Shown: piece after piece, positions 17,235-25,535 of the stretch
How positions within the stretch are numbered: the stretch's first letter is position 1
Layout of the letters: each line of letters starts with the position of its first letter
NCBI RefSeq assembly: GCF_000242455.2
Contig: NC_019892.1
Coordinates: 3,968,001-4,032,000, forward strand
DNA: 64,000 nucleotides
Direction of reading: 5' to 3'
Source of the DNA: Singulisphaera acidiphila DSM 18658
Lineage (GTDB): Bacteria; Planctomycetota; Planctomycetia; Isosphaerales; Isosphaeraceae
Translations under genes and position numbers: made by a program
The notes under the pieces: generated by a model
The model's input: the letters and a program-made list of their open reading frames with translations, nothing else
What the model was told of the DNA's origin: nothing
Databases searched by the model: none

Positions 17235-18785
17235 TCAGGCAACGAGAGGGCTGAGCTGCACCTCGATCTGCTGGTAAAAGAGGGCCGTGAGCCCTTCGTA
17301 ACCCGAATCGGTGCCGACGAGAAGCCAGAGGTTGCCGTTGTTGTCGGCCTGGGCGGCAAACGTATGGGTGTGCTGCTTCGTCAGAGAGACGTACGGCACA
17401 GGGGTTTGGCCATTCTGGGTCTGGCCGTTGGCGATGTTGCCCACAACCGAGGCCCCCGAACCACCAGTCGCTTGATCGCCGATACTCATGTTCAACCGGA
17501 CAAATCCGTGGCTCGCGACACCGCGAGGCTCGACCGAACCTGCACCTGCCTTGAGGATGACCGATTCACCGGGCGCTCCTCCCGCGCCGAACGATCCGCT
17601 CGGCGCGTTCGAGGCCACGGTGATCTTGAACTGGACAGAGTACACCTGCTTGGGAACGATCCCGTCAGAAGCACCAAGCTTCCGCTTGAGGTACATGAAC
17701 AGGTCGTCCGAGCGGTTGTGGCCCTGAAGCAGGTAGCCGGTTCCGGGGACACCCAAGTCCGAGGGCAGAGGGCGCAACCCGGACTGGAGTTCGTAGGACG
17801 CATTCGGATTTGCAGGCAGGTCGGCAAATCCTGACTCCCAGCCCTGTGCACCCTGGGTAAAGTCAAACGAGGCCAAGACGCGCCCGACAGTTCCAAGGCG
17901 TGTGACGACAAGCTGAGCACTGGCGGTCTGACCGAAGGAGTCGGTCGCCACGACGGCGATCGGGTTGGAACCAAGGTTCAAGGGGACGGTGAACCGATAG
18001 CGACCATCCGCGCCACTGGTCGTCGTCGCCTCGAACAAGCCGTCAGCCCCGCGATCAAGCCGAACAACCACTCCGGGGGCAGTCCGGCCAGTCACGTCGA
18101 CGGTCGCCTCGTTCACCTTGCCATCGCCGTCCGGATCCACCACGCGGTCGAGGCCAAGGCTGGCGGTCAGAGGGCGAATGCGGGTCGAGGCTCCGAGGTT
18201 CCGGGCAGTGATCCCGAGATCGACCAGGCTCACATTGCCGTCGCCGTCAACGTCGGCGCCGGGGGCAACGCCCGACGCGCCGGCGCGACGCCCCAGGGCC
18301 CGTCGAATCGCCGTAAGATCGCGACGATCGATGCGGTGATCGCCATTCGTGTCTCCTGCCAGGGAGACGGACAACGTGTAGTCACCCGTGGTCCGCCCCT
18401 CTGGGCGCGGGCGGATCGTCAGGGAACCCGGGAGAACCGAAGCGATAGTCACGCTGGCCGTCCCACGCGAGGCGTCGACACGGCGAGCCAGGATCCGAAC
18501 CCCACCGGGGGTCGCCGACTCGAGCGCCGTCGCTCCCGGGTCGAGCCGACTGCCGTTCGCAGCTCGCGTTTCGACCCGGAGGAGAACCCGGCCCCCCAGG
18601 GCCGTATCGAAGTCGGCCGGATTCACCTGAACAGCGATGGCATCACCCGCCGGACCGGTGATCCGCCCCCGAAAGCTCGCAAACCCAGTCACAGTTGAGA
18701 GAAGGGCACGCGACTCGAGCCGATCGAGGGCAGGGTAAACCTGCTGTCGGCAGCGCCGAGGACGGGAATGGGGGGAGAGCAACAT
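17235..18785 (-). CDS. Planctomycete extracellular protein with dockerin-like calcium repeats
   Basis: 516 aa. The N-terminus has the planctomycete extracellular leader motif (LDRLESRALLS at about residues 20-30) in place of a classical signal peptide. Two to three EF-hand/dockerin-like loops follow: GDTNGDHRIDRRDLTAIRRALG, DVDGDGNVSLVDLGITARNLG and DPDGDGKVNEATVDV. Each has Asp/Asn at calcium-ligand positions. Next is an Ig-like/Big domain (GADGRYRFTVPLNLGSNPIAVVATDSFGQ), then a C-terminal beta-rich domain (ASFDFTQGAQGWESGFADLP...). It is probably a secreted or surface adhesion/structural protein. ATG 18785 is supported by GGAG 9 nt upstream. No catalytic residues are recognised. Confidence 0.85.
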   Translation of the reverse strand: MLLSPHSRPRRCRQQVYPALDRLESRALLSTVTGFASFRGRITGPAGDAIAVQVNPADFDTALGGRVLLRVETRAANGSRLDPGATALESATPGGVRILARRVDASRGTASVTIASVLPGSLTIRPRPEGRTTGDYTLSVSLAGDTNGDHRIDRRDLTAIRRALGRRAGASGVAPGADVDGDGNVSLVDLGITARNLGASTRIRPLTASLGLDRVVDPDGDGKVNEATVDVTGRTAPGVVVRLDRGADGLFEATTTSGADGRYRFTVPLNLGSNPIAVVATDSFGQTASAQLVVTRLGTVGRVLASFDFTQGAQGWESGFADLPANPNASYELQSGLRPLPSDLGVPGTGYLLQGHNRSDDLFMYLKRKLGASDGIVPKQVYSVQFKITVASNAPSGSFGAGGAPGESVILKAGAGSVEPRGVASHGFVRLNMSIGDQATGGSGASVVGNIANGQTQNGQTPVPYVSLTKQHTHTFAAQADNNGNLWLLVGTDSGYEGLTALFYQQIEVQLSPLVA

Positions 18786-19104
18786 GGTGTCTGCTCCAGG
18801 GTGTCGTGAAGCTCAGAAGGCGACCCGGACATGAGCAATTTCTCGCCCTGGCCAGACCGTACGCCCTGACTGGATCTCCCCTAGAGTCGGGTTTTCGAGG
18901 AATCCGGCGACAAACGTGTGGCCATAATCTGACATCGCGATCGTTTTTTAAAAAAAATCAAACATGCGACACACGTAAAGACTCATCCCTCCAAATCAAA
19001 AAAATTTTAACCACGAATAACACAAATGACACGAATCACAAATAAAATCAAAAAATTGAATTCAATAATTTATTGAAATTACAATTCTTAACGATTCATA
19101 AAAC
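18786..19104. other. AT-rich intergenic region with repeat-like ACCACGAATAACAC sequence
   Basis: From about 18940 to 19120 the DNA becomes strongly AT-rich compared with its GC-rich surroundings. It contains ACCACGAATAACAC followed by further 'acA-CGAAT-aca' units (19012-19045) and homopolymer A/T runs. This type of CACGAATAACACGAAT sequence recurs between genes in many environmental bacterial genomes (from memory). No gene is seen. Confidence 0.6.
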
Positions 19105-20298
19105 TTAATTTTCATTGTTTTCTGTGGTTAAGTTTCTGGGGTCGAGGCCGAGAATCCCCCCCCAGAGTCGTTCGTAGGATTCGACCACGCGTTGAGTTGT
19201 ATAGTTTGTTTCGACGAGGGTGCGGCCAGTTTCGCCGTAACGGCAAAGGCGGCCTGAGTCGGTGAGAGCGTCGAGCAGAGCCTGCCCAAGCCGGTCGGGG
19301 TCGCCCGGTGGGACGAGCCAACCGGTCTGACCGGGGATGACGAGTTCGTTGCTCCCCTCGACGGCCGTCGCCACGACAGCGCGGCGGGCCGCCATGGCTT
19401 CGAGGATCACGTTGGGCATCCCTTCCCAGAGCGATGCGAGAACGAGTAAGTCGGCCGCCTTGAGGAGGGAAGGGATATCGTCGCGCCGGCCAAGCCAGTG
19501 GACCCGGTCCGCAAGCGCCTGATTTTCAGCCGTTCGCTGGTGAAGTTGGTCCCGCTCCGAGCCGTCGCCCACCATCACGAGGTGCCAGTCGGGCCGGGCG
19601 GCGATGACCCGTTCTGCGGCGTCGAGGAGAAAAGGGAGCCCTTTCTGCACGTCCAACCGGCCAATGCAGAGGGCAAGCGGAGCATCGGCAGGCACGCCAA
19701 GCGACTCGCGAGAACAGGCGACCGCCGTATCATAGGGCAGGGGATCGATACCATTGGGGATGACGGTCAGCCGTGCGGGGTCGGCCCCGCCGACGTCGCG
19801 GAGATGGTCATGCACCCCTTGCGAGACGCAGACCGACCCCAAGGACAAGCCCGACGTCCAGCGCTCGAAGTTCAGGTGCCAGCGTTTCTGATGCTCGGCC
19901 ACCCGGATGCCGCCAACCAACCAGGGAACACCCGCCAGCACCGACGCGAACCGCGAGGCGATGTTCGCATGAAACATGAAACTCTGCACGATCCGAGGTG
20001 ACCGATCGCCCAGCGCTCTGGCCAGTCGACGTACCGCCTGGAGCGGCCGCCTGCGATCGGCGTCAAGGCATTCGGTCTCGACGGCCGCCGCCCGGAGCGG
20101 TTCGACAAGGGCTCCATCGGCCCCGATCGCAATCACAGAGGGCTGCCAGCGCCGGCGATCCAGCCTCGTGGCCAGAGCCACCAGGGCACGCTCGGCCCCG
20201 CCGACGTCGAGGTCGGTGATCACCAGGGTAATCGGGATAGGCTGGTCCGGCCAGGGTTGGCGTTCGGCCGTCTCAAGTCGTCGGGCGAGAGTTTGCAC
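19105..20298 (-). CDS. GT4-family glycosyltransferase
   Basis: About 397 aa, GT-B fold. The N-terminal domain opens with ITLVITDLDVGGAERALVALATRL, the usual start of family 4 glycosyltransferases. The donor-binding domain shows VIPNGIDPLPYD, CIGRLDVQKGLPFLLDAAE and the E-x7-E motif in EGMPNVILEAMAARRAVVAT. It probably adds a sugar from a nucleotide sugar to a surface glycan. The true start is unclear: GTG 20298 is used because the conserved domain begins 27 residues later, but TTG codons farther upstream are in frame. Upstream translation overlaps the queA leader. The last residues (LTTENNEN) are encoded by the flanking AT-rich repeat-like sequence, so the C-terminus may have been extended by it. 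Confidence 0.85.
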   Translation of the reverse strand: MQTLARRLETAERQPWPDQPIPITLVITDLDVGGAERALVALATRLDRRRWQPSVIAIGADGALVEPLRAAAVETECLDADRRRPLQAVRRLARALGDRSPRIVQSFMFHANIASRFASVLAGVPWLVGGIRVAEHQKRWHLNFERWTSGLSLGSVCVSQGVHDHLRDVGGADPARLTVIPNGIDPLPYDTAVACSRESLGVPADAPLALCIGRLDVQKGLPFLLDAAERVIAARPDWHLVMVGDGSERDQLHQRTAENQALADRVHWLGRRDDIPSLLKAADLLVLASLWEGMPNVILEAMAARRAVVATAVEGSNELVIPGQTGWLVPPGDPDRLGQALLDALTDSGRLCRYGETGRTLVETNYTTQRVVESYERLWGGILGLDPRNLTTENNEN

Positions 20299-20428
20299 GG
20301 GTCGGTACAATCGAGACAAAGGGGACAGAAAGTTTCTCAAAGACGAGCGAAAACTTCCCGAGGCGAGTGGGGAGCCTCGGAAGTATTTTTTAGATTGTGC
20401 CCGTTCAGGACGGTCAGGAGAAAGAGGT

Positions 20429-21457
20429 TTGCAGACGTCGAACTTTGATTTCACGCTCCCGGGCGAATTGATCGCCCAGCATCCGGTCGAGCCACGGGAC
20501 CAATCGCGGCTGATGGTCATCCGTCGGCAAGAGCAGCGCTGGGAGCATCGAACGTTCGCCGAGCTTCCTGATTTGCTCAACGCCGGCGACATTATCGTCC
20601 GGAACGACACGCGGGTCGTCCCGGCCCGACTCCTCGGGCTCCGCGAAGCGACCGGCGGGCGGTGGGAGGGGCTCTTTCTGCGGGCATTGCCGGAAGGAAC
20701 CTGGGAGATCCTGGCCACGACTCGCGGACGCCCCGTCGAGGGCGAGCGTGTGGTCGTCGGCCAGGGACTCAAGTTGATCCTGGAAGCGCGGGGCGAGGCG
20801 GGGCGTTGGATCGTACGCCCGGAGTCAGACGAAGCCGTGCATGACCTCCTGGGCAGGCACGGGCAGGTTCCGCTCCCCCCTTATATTCGCAAAGGGCGCG
20901 AAGACCCTGCCGATCGCCTCCGTTACCAGACCCTCTACGCGCGGACTCCCGGGGCCGTCGCCGCCCCCACCGCCGGCCTTCATTTCACGGAGGACGTCTT
21001 CCGCCGGCTGGCCGAGCGCGGAGTCGCCAGCGTCGACGCCACGCTCCACGTTGGTCTAGGCACCTTCCGACCGATCGAGGTCGAGCGCATCGACGAGCAC
21101 CAGCTCCACGCAGAGTGGGCCGAACTGGGTGTTCCCGCGGCGACCCTTCTGAGCGAACACAAGCGTCAAGGGGGACGGATCATCGCGGTCGGAACGACCT
21201 CGGCCCGGATCCTGGAAACCAGCGCAATCACGGGAACCATCCAGCCGTTCTCGGGTGAGACCGCCCTCTATCTGCGCCCCGGCCATATTTTTCAAGGGCT
21301 CGACGCCCTGCTCACCAACTTCCACCTGCCCCGGAGCAGTCTCCTGGTACTGGTGTCGGCTCTGGCCGGGGTCGACCTGATTCGCGCGGCCTATGCCGAG
21401 GCGATCCAGGAACGCTATCGGTTTTACAGTTATGGCGACGCGATGCTGATTCTCTAA
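20429..21457 (+). CDS. queA: S-adenosylmethionine:tRNA ribosyltransferase-isomerase (QueA)
   Basis: 342 aa, the usual family length. QueA transfers and isomerises the ribosyl moiety of SAM onto 7-aminomethyl-7-deazaguanine in tRNA, the penultimate step of queuosine synthesis, in the cytoplasm. Conserved blocks: FDFTLPGELIAQHP, GDIIVRNDTRVVPARLLG, LPPYIRKGREDPADRLRYQTLYARTPGAVAAPTAGLHFTEDV, HVGLGTFRPIEVERIDEHQLHAEW, and the C-terminal NFHLPRSSLLVLVSALAG...YAEAIQERYRFYSYGDAMLI. The start is taken as TTG 20429, preceded by AGGAG at 20416-20420 (8-nt spacing); no ATG fits. It is divergent from the glycosyltransferase and followed by rnhA 188 bp later. Confidence 0.97.
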   Translation: MQTSNFDFTLPGELIAQHPVEPRDQSRLMVIRRQEQRWEHRTFAELPDLLNAGDIIVRNDTRVVPARLLGLREATGGRWEGLFLRALPEGTWEILATTRGRPVEGERVVVGQGLKLILEARGEAGRWIVRPESDEAVHDLLGRHGQVPLPPYIRKGREDPADRLRYQTLYARTPGAVAAPTAGLHFTEDVFRRLAERGVASVDATLHVGLGTFRPIEVERIDEHQLHAEWAELGVPAATLLSEHKRQGGRIIAVGTTSARILETSAITGTIQPFSGETALYLRPGHIFQGLDALLTNFHLPRSSLLVLVSALAGVDLIRAAYAEAIQERYRFYSYGDAMLIL

Positions 21458-21645
21458 TTATCTGGATCGATCGGAGTAGGCGCTGCGGGCCGATCGCTCT
21501 CTCGGGTGAAACCGACCGTGTGCCATTGCCCCGGTATTTCCACGCGATAAGATCGTCGGTGATCGCCGAGCCGGGGCATTGTCTGGATTCGCCCGGGGCG
21601 ATCGTCGAGAGGCCGCAACAGCGGCAGAGGACAAAGGACAGGCTC

Positions 21646-22134
21646 ATGGCGACGGATTCAACGGCGGCTCCTGACATTGTGCGGCTCTTCACCGACGGTG
21701 CGTGCAGCGGCAACCCCGGCCCCGGCGGCTGGGCCTACATCCTCAAACACCCGGCCAGCGGACAGACCATGGACTCGTCGGGAGCCGAGCCGGCCACCAC
21801 GAACAACCGGATGGAGCTGACCGGGGCGATCGAGGGCCTGGCCACACTCCGCCGCCCCTGCCGCGTCGAGTTGATCACCGATAGCCAATATGTGGCCAAA
21901 GGGATCGCCGAGTGGATGCCCAAATGGAAGTCGCAGGGATGGCAGCGCAAGGAAGGGGGCCGCTTGAAGCCGGTGATGAACGTGGATCTCTGGCAGCGAA
22001 TCGACGTCCTGCTCACCCGCCATAAGGTACGGGTAACCCACGTCCTCGGTCACAACGGCCACCCCGAAAACGAAGCGTGCGACCGGATGGCGGTGGCCGC
22101 CTACAAGGCGCTCAAGTCCGACCTCCGAGGATAG
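21646..22134 (+). CDS. rnhA: Ribonuclease HI
   Basis: 162 aa. Degrades the RNA strand of RNA/DNA hybrids in replication and R-loop removal. All four acidic catalytic residues are readable in order: Asp in LFTDGACSGNPGPGGWAY, Glu in NNRMELTGAIEGL, Asp in ELITDSQYVAKGI, and Asp in HPENEACDRMA. The conserved His lies in VLGHNGHPENEACD. ATG 21646 is chosen over the upstream open frame because the conserved domain starts 11 residues later and AAAGGA lies upstream. A palindromic repeat follows the stop. Confidence 0.96.
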   Translation: MATDSTAAPDIVRLFTDGACSGNPGPGGWAYILKHPASGQTMDSSGAEPATTNNRMELTGAIEGLATLRRPCRVELITDSQYVAKGIAEWMPKWKSQGWQRKEGGRLKPVMNVDLWQRIDVLLTRHKVRVTHVLGHNGHPENEACDRMAVAAYKALKSDLRG

Positions 22135-22149
22135 CAAGGTCCGCAGGGT

Positions 22150-22216
22150 GCAGCCCCGAAGGGTCGACCGTCAGAGCAAGCCCTCGGCTCTTGACGGTCG
22201 CCTCTCCGGAGGCTGC
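22150..22216. repeat. Palindromic dispersed element, copy 1
   Basis: Outer arms GCAGCC/GGCTGC enclose an inner stem CGACCGTCA/TGACGGTCG (22165-22173 and 22192-22200), with GAGC/GCTC closing the loop. The 36-nt core (22165-22200) matches the inverted copy at 27337-27372 at 34 positions and the copy at 45541-45576 at 30 positions. It lies between the convergent genes rnhA and 22227-23756. Confidence 0.88.
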
Positions 22217-22226
22217 AAAGCAGGAC

Positions 22227-23756
22227 TCAACCAAGCACGGTGGCGACGGCCGCGCGCGCTCGGTTCATTAACGGGCTGTCCTCGGTCTTCGCGCCGGGGA
22301 GATTGAACATCATGGCGGCGGCCAGCGGGGCTCGCCATTTCGGGTCGCTCGCCAGCTCGCACTCTTCCCAAGAGGCAGCGCCGAACTTGTAGTCGTGGCT
22401 GTCGCGTCCCTTGTGGAAGATCATCCGCCGGGCCGCCGCGAAGATCAGGTCGCTCGATCCCCCTTGTTCGAGGTAGGCGACCGTCTTGCCGGCCGCCTTG
22501 CCACGGCCTTCAGGCCCATCGTTGATCGCCTCGAAGATCTCGCCGACCGCATCGTCCCCCTTCGCCACCTCGCGTTTCAATGAGGAGAGGTCGTCGATCG
22601 TAGGGCCTTCCCCGGGCTTGATCCGGCCGCGAAACATGGGCTGCCAGCCGACAGCTTGGAGCAGCGCCAGGCGTCGGGTCGTCTCATCGCCACTGGCTCC
22701 GTAGATGAAGTGCAGAGCATTTGCCGAAGTCACGGCATGGATGGCGAGGATCCCCGGACTTCGCATCAGGATCTCGCTACCGGAGAGGACGACGGCATCC
22801 CAAAGCGAGTTGGCCGCGACCCCTTGGTTGAGCAGCTTGACCGCTTCGGCCGAAGCATCTTCGGGGGTCGCCTGGCGCATGACTTCAAGGAGGGATCGCG
22901 TTGCGCTCGGGTCGGGCTTGCCGCCTTGCCAGTCGTCGCGCACCTTACCGGCGTTCTCGAGGTTGGCTTCGTAAGGGCCGACGGCCACGTGCCGCGAGTC
23001 GCCATGAAGGTCGAGCAGGCCGAAGGCGAGGGAACGGAGGACCGGTTCGGCGTGCTGCCAGCCGATCGCCTGGAGGGTCCGCCAGCTCTGCGCGGCGAAG
23101 ATCGGCTTATGACCGATGTTGCGCTGGTCGCGAACGGCCATCCGCCAGATCGGTTCCATGGTCTCGGCCGCCCCCGAGGTCCGGGCAAGGGCGGCGACGG
23201 CCGTATCGGCGGCCTCGCTGTCCCAGGCCTCCATGGCCCGGATGAACTCGGCTCTCGCCTTGCCGGGCTTGGGCAGCCGGGCCTCGTCGACCTTGCCGAG
23301 GGTCCAGTCCCCTTCCTTGATGTCCTGCGCCTGGGAGTTCTTGAAGGTGTCGAGCGCCCAGAGCAAGGGGAGCAGACGGTCCGAGGTCGACGCGGTCTGG
23401 CCCAGCAAGTGCGCCGAGTTGATGACCATGACTGCGTGGAACTTGAAGCCGACGGGATGCGGCTTGATATTGCGGATGCCCGCCAGGAAGAGGCCGGCCA
23501 TCAAGTCGCGATACGAGAGGCCCTCCTTGAGATGTGCGATAGCCGTTTCCAGCGCTCGATCTCGGGGCGTCTCCTCGATCCAGCGGACCACGGGCTCAAT
23601 TTCCGGGCGAAACTGCACCGCATCGGGCCCGACCTTCAGGTCCTCCGCGCGCGCAGAGCGAAGCGAGCCCAGCCCCATCGAACTCCCCAGGCCCGCTCCC
23701 AGTCCCAATGCCGAGGCGGACTGCAAGAACCGACGTCGCCTTAGATTCCCGTCCAT
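22227..23756 (-). CDS. Tat-exported protein of unknown function
   Basis: 509 aa. The N-terminus MDGNLRRRRFLQSASALGLGAG is a twin-arginine signal (RRRRFLQ), so export of a folded, perhaps cofactor-containing, protein is expected. The mature part is largely helical, with phrases such as GIRNIKPHPVGFKFHAVMVINSAHLLGQ and WRTLQAIGWQHAEPVLRSLAFGLLD. I do not recognise a named family; conserved His and Trp residues (IKPHPVGFKFH, HVAVGPYEAN) could suit a metal or redox site, but this is speculation. ATG 23756 is chosen (GGGAG 7 nt upstream) over an ORF start 42 nt earlier. It appears monocistronic. Confidence 0.75.
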   Translation of the reverse strand: MDGNLRRRRFLQSASALGLGAGLGSSMGLGSLRSARAEDLKVGPDAVQFRPEIEPVVRWIEETPRDRALETAIAHLKEGLSYRDLMAGLFLAGIRNIKPHPVGFKFHAVMVINSAHLLGQTASTSDRLLPLLWALDTFKNSQAQDIKEGDWTLGKVDEARLPKPGKARAEFIRAMEAWDSEAADTAVAALARTSGAAETMEPIWRMAVRDQRNIGHKPIFAAQSWRTLQAIGWQHAEPVLRSLAFGLLDLHGDSRHVAVGPYEANLENAGKVRDDWQGGKPDPSATRSLLEVMRQATPEDASAEAVKLLNQGVAANSLWDAVVLSGSEILMRSPGILAIHAVTSANALHFIYGASGDETTRRLALLQAVGWQPMFRGRIKPGEGPTIDDLSSLKREVAKGDDAVGEIFEAINDGPEGRGKAAGKTVAYLEQGGSSDLIFAAARRMIFHKGRDSHDYKFGAASWEECELASDPKWRAPLAAAMMFNLPGAKTEDSPLMNRARAAVATVLG

Positions 23757-24234
23757 CGCAGGCTCCCTTCCATCCTCAAAGTTGCCCGGCCATTCCACCG
23801 CGGCCTCCGCACACCACCGCCAGGCGCAGGAGAGATCGAAGGCCGCCCCTCTTGCTATTACAATGCGTCAACGCCCCCAATGATATCCCGTACTTATTGC
23901 CAGCCCGAACTCATTGTACCGTAAGCTCATCACACCTCGGCCCAAGGTCTCCGCGTCCGATCCTCCTCGGCCACTCCGGGACGCCAACCCTCCGAAGCAT
24001 GTACAGCATGCCCACGGCCATCACGACGCTGGCATCCAGCATCGTCACCAATATACCCTTTGCGCCTGATATAGATCTGATATAACCTTGTGCGACGATG
24101 GACCGACTTCTCCTCGTTGCTCAGCAGCCTGGCCCAGGTCTGTCCGTTCCGCTTGCCAACCGAAATGGGATTCGTCCGCTCCGGGTTCACTCCCCTGAGT
24201 TTCCCGTTCACACCGATTGGAGGTCAGGTCCCAC
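23757..24234. other. Intergenic region between divergent genes
   Basis: About 480 bp upstream of both the Tat-exported protein and the zinc-ribbon membrane protein. No RNA gene or strong hairpin was seen. GGAGG at 24219-24223 serves the downstream gene. Confidence 0.4.
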
Positions 24235-25245
24235 ATGGCACTCCAAGTGACCTGCCGCGACTGCGGACACGTGAACCAGATCGACATGTCTCGACCATCG
24301 CATAAATACCTCTGCAACGGGTGTGGAATCCTGGGTGCGATTCCGACGGCCCTGGGAGAGGTCGGCGACTCGGTGGAATTATCAGTCGTGAGGTTCAAAT
24401 GCCCGTCGTGCGGGCTAAAGTACGCGACGAAGCCCGAGCTGGCCGGCAAGAAGATCCGTTGCAAAAGCTGTGGCGCGGGAGTGCGCGTGCCCAGGGCCGA
24501 GTCCTCGCAGTCCGCGATCGAAACCGGCGTGAGCCCTTCCCACCTGGCCGCCTCGAAGCAGCCGGATGCGGACCGCGTCCCGGCATCATCTCACGGTGAA
24601 GACGACGCCCTGTCGTTGCTCGATGACCTCGCCGCGCTCGAAGGCGTGAAACGTCACAAGCGAGCGGAGGCCGTCTTGCCGTCACGATCCGAGGCGATGG
24701 AACAGGTTCGCCAGAAGGTCGCCGAACAGGAGGCCGCCGACTCCCTCAAGCGGGAAGAGAAGGCGAAGAAAAAGCGAAAGCAAAAAAAGAAAACAGGCTA
24801 CTTCGACCCAAAGGACACCTTGATTCTGGCAGGCGGTGTGACCGCGTTCGTGGCCGTGCTCGCCTTCCTCTCCTGGGGCTACCCTGACCTCCGATTCCCG
24901 GTTGGCGGTTTCATGTGCGTCCTCGGCTTCATCGTCTACTTGCTGGGAGCCGCCTCCATCAAGCAGGTCGTCGCCGAGGAGGGATTCCACCACGTCGTTC
25001 TGTTTCGATTTTTCCCGCCTTATCAATGGTATTTCGTAGCAACCCGCTGGTCGGAGACAAAGGATTTCGTCGCCTTCTTTGCCGCCGGACTCGTCATCTT
25101 GGGGATCGGAGGGGCTGTCCTCAAAACTTCCCCAATCGGCAAAAAGGCGGAAGCCTCGGAACGTGCCTACCAGAAATTACACCAGGGGAGTGATCCTGAG
25201 GCTCCCCCGGCCGTGTCGGGAACGGCGGTCGACGAAGACGACTGA
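24235..25245 (+). CDS. Zinc-ribbon membrane protein of unknown function
   Basis: 336 aa. Two N-terminal Cys4 zinc ribbons are visible: VTCRDCGHVNQ...KYLCNGCG (residues 5-32) and FKCPSCGLKYATKPELAGKKIRCKSCGAGVRVP (about 56-88). The second is the 'GKxxxCxxC' ribbon common in planctomycete membrane proteins. A variable linker follows, then a highly charged Lys/Glu coiled-coil-like stretch (LKREEKAKKKRKQKKK) and three hydrophobic helices (about 198-215, 222-242, 275-295). The N-terminus is probably cytoplasmic. No enzymatic motif is seen. ATG 24235 is used with GGAGG upstream. Function unknown. Confidence 0.75.
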   Translation: MALQVTCRDCGHVNQIDMSRPSHKYLCNGCGILGAIPTALGEVGDSVELSVVRFKCPSCGLKYATKPELAGKKIRCKSCGAGVRVPRAESSQSAIETGVSPSHLAASKQPDADRVPASSHGEDDALSLLDDLAALEGVKRHKRAEAVLPSRSEAMEQVRQKVAEQEAADSLKREEKAKKKRKQKKKTGYFDPKDTLILAGGVTAFVAVLAFLSWGYPDLRFPVGGFMCVLGFIVYLLGAASIKQVVAEEGFHHVVLFRFFPPYQWYFVATRWSETKDFVAFFAAGLVILGIGGAVLKTSPIGKKAEASERAYQKLHQGSDPEAPPAVSGTAVDEDD

Positions 25246-25278
25246 GCCTGTGCCTACGATTCCCATCCGGCTTGTCGA

Positions 25279-25332
25279 GTAGGCTTCAGCCTGCCTCCAT
25301 CTTGAGGGACGGTAGGCTAAAGCCTCCCCTGA
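25279..25332. repeat. GTAGGCT/AGCCT dispersed palindromic units
   Basis: Two adjacent units, GTAGGCTTCAGCCTGCC (25279-25295) and GGTAGGCTAAAGCCTCCCCT (25312-25331), each built on AGGCT-nn-AGCCT. A related copy reads GGTAGGCTGAGGCCTCTCCT on the minus strand near 35190-35210. Such units are common between genes in planctomycetes (from memory). Confidence 0.6.
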
Positions 25333-25535
25333 CAAATCGGCCGCCACTCCGTATGGACCGGGAGCTTTCGGCATCCCACGATGACGTTCGTTCAAGGCAT
25401 CAGAACGTTCAATTCAGAGCCCATCAATAATCTCGTGGCAATTTGATCGGTGCGTTGACTACTCTCTTACTTCGTCGCGTACGCCTGATCTGGGAAACGG
25501 CGATGCACCTTGTTCCACAACCAAAGGGAGGCTCC

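Noticed and set aside
20299-20772. N-terminal extension of the glycosyltransferase frame
   Set aside because: It overlaps queA antisense and lacks similarity to glycosyltransferases; the conserved domain starts well inside.
23911-24042. 43-codon minus-strand frame with a hydrophobic start (MLDASVVMAVGMLYML...)
   Set aside because: No clear ribosome-binding site and no recognised family; could be a small membrane protein but is not supported enough.
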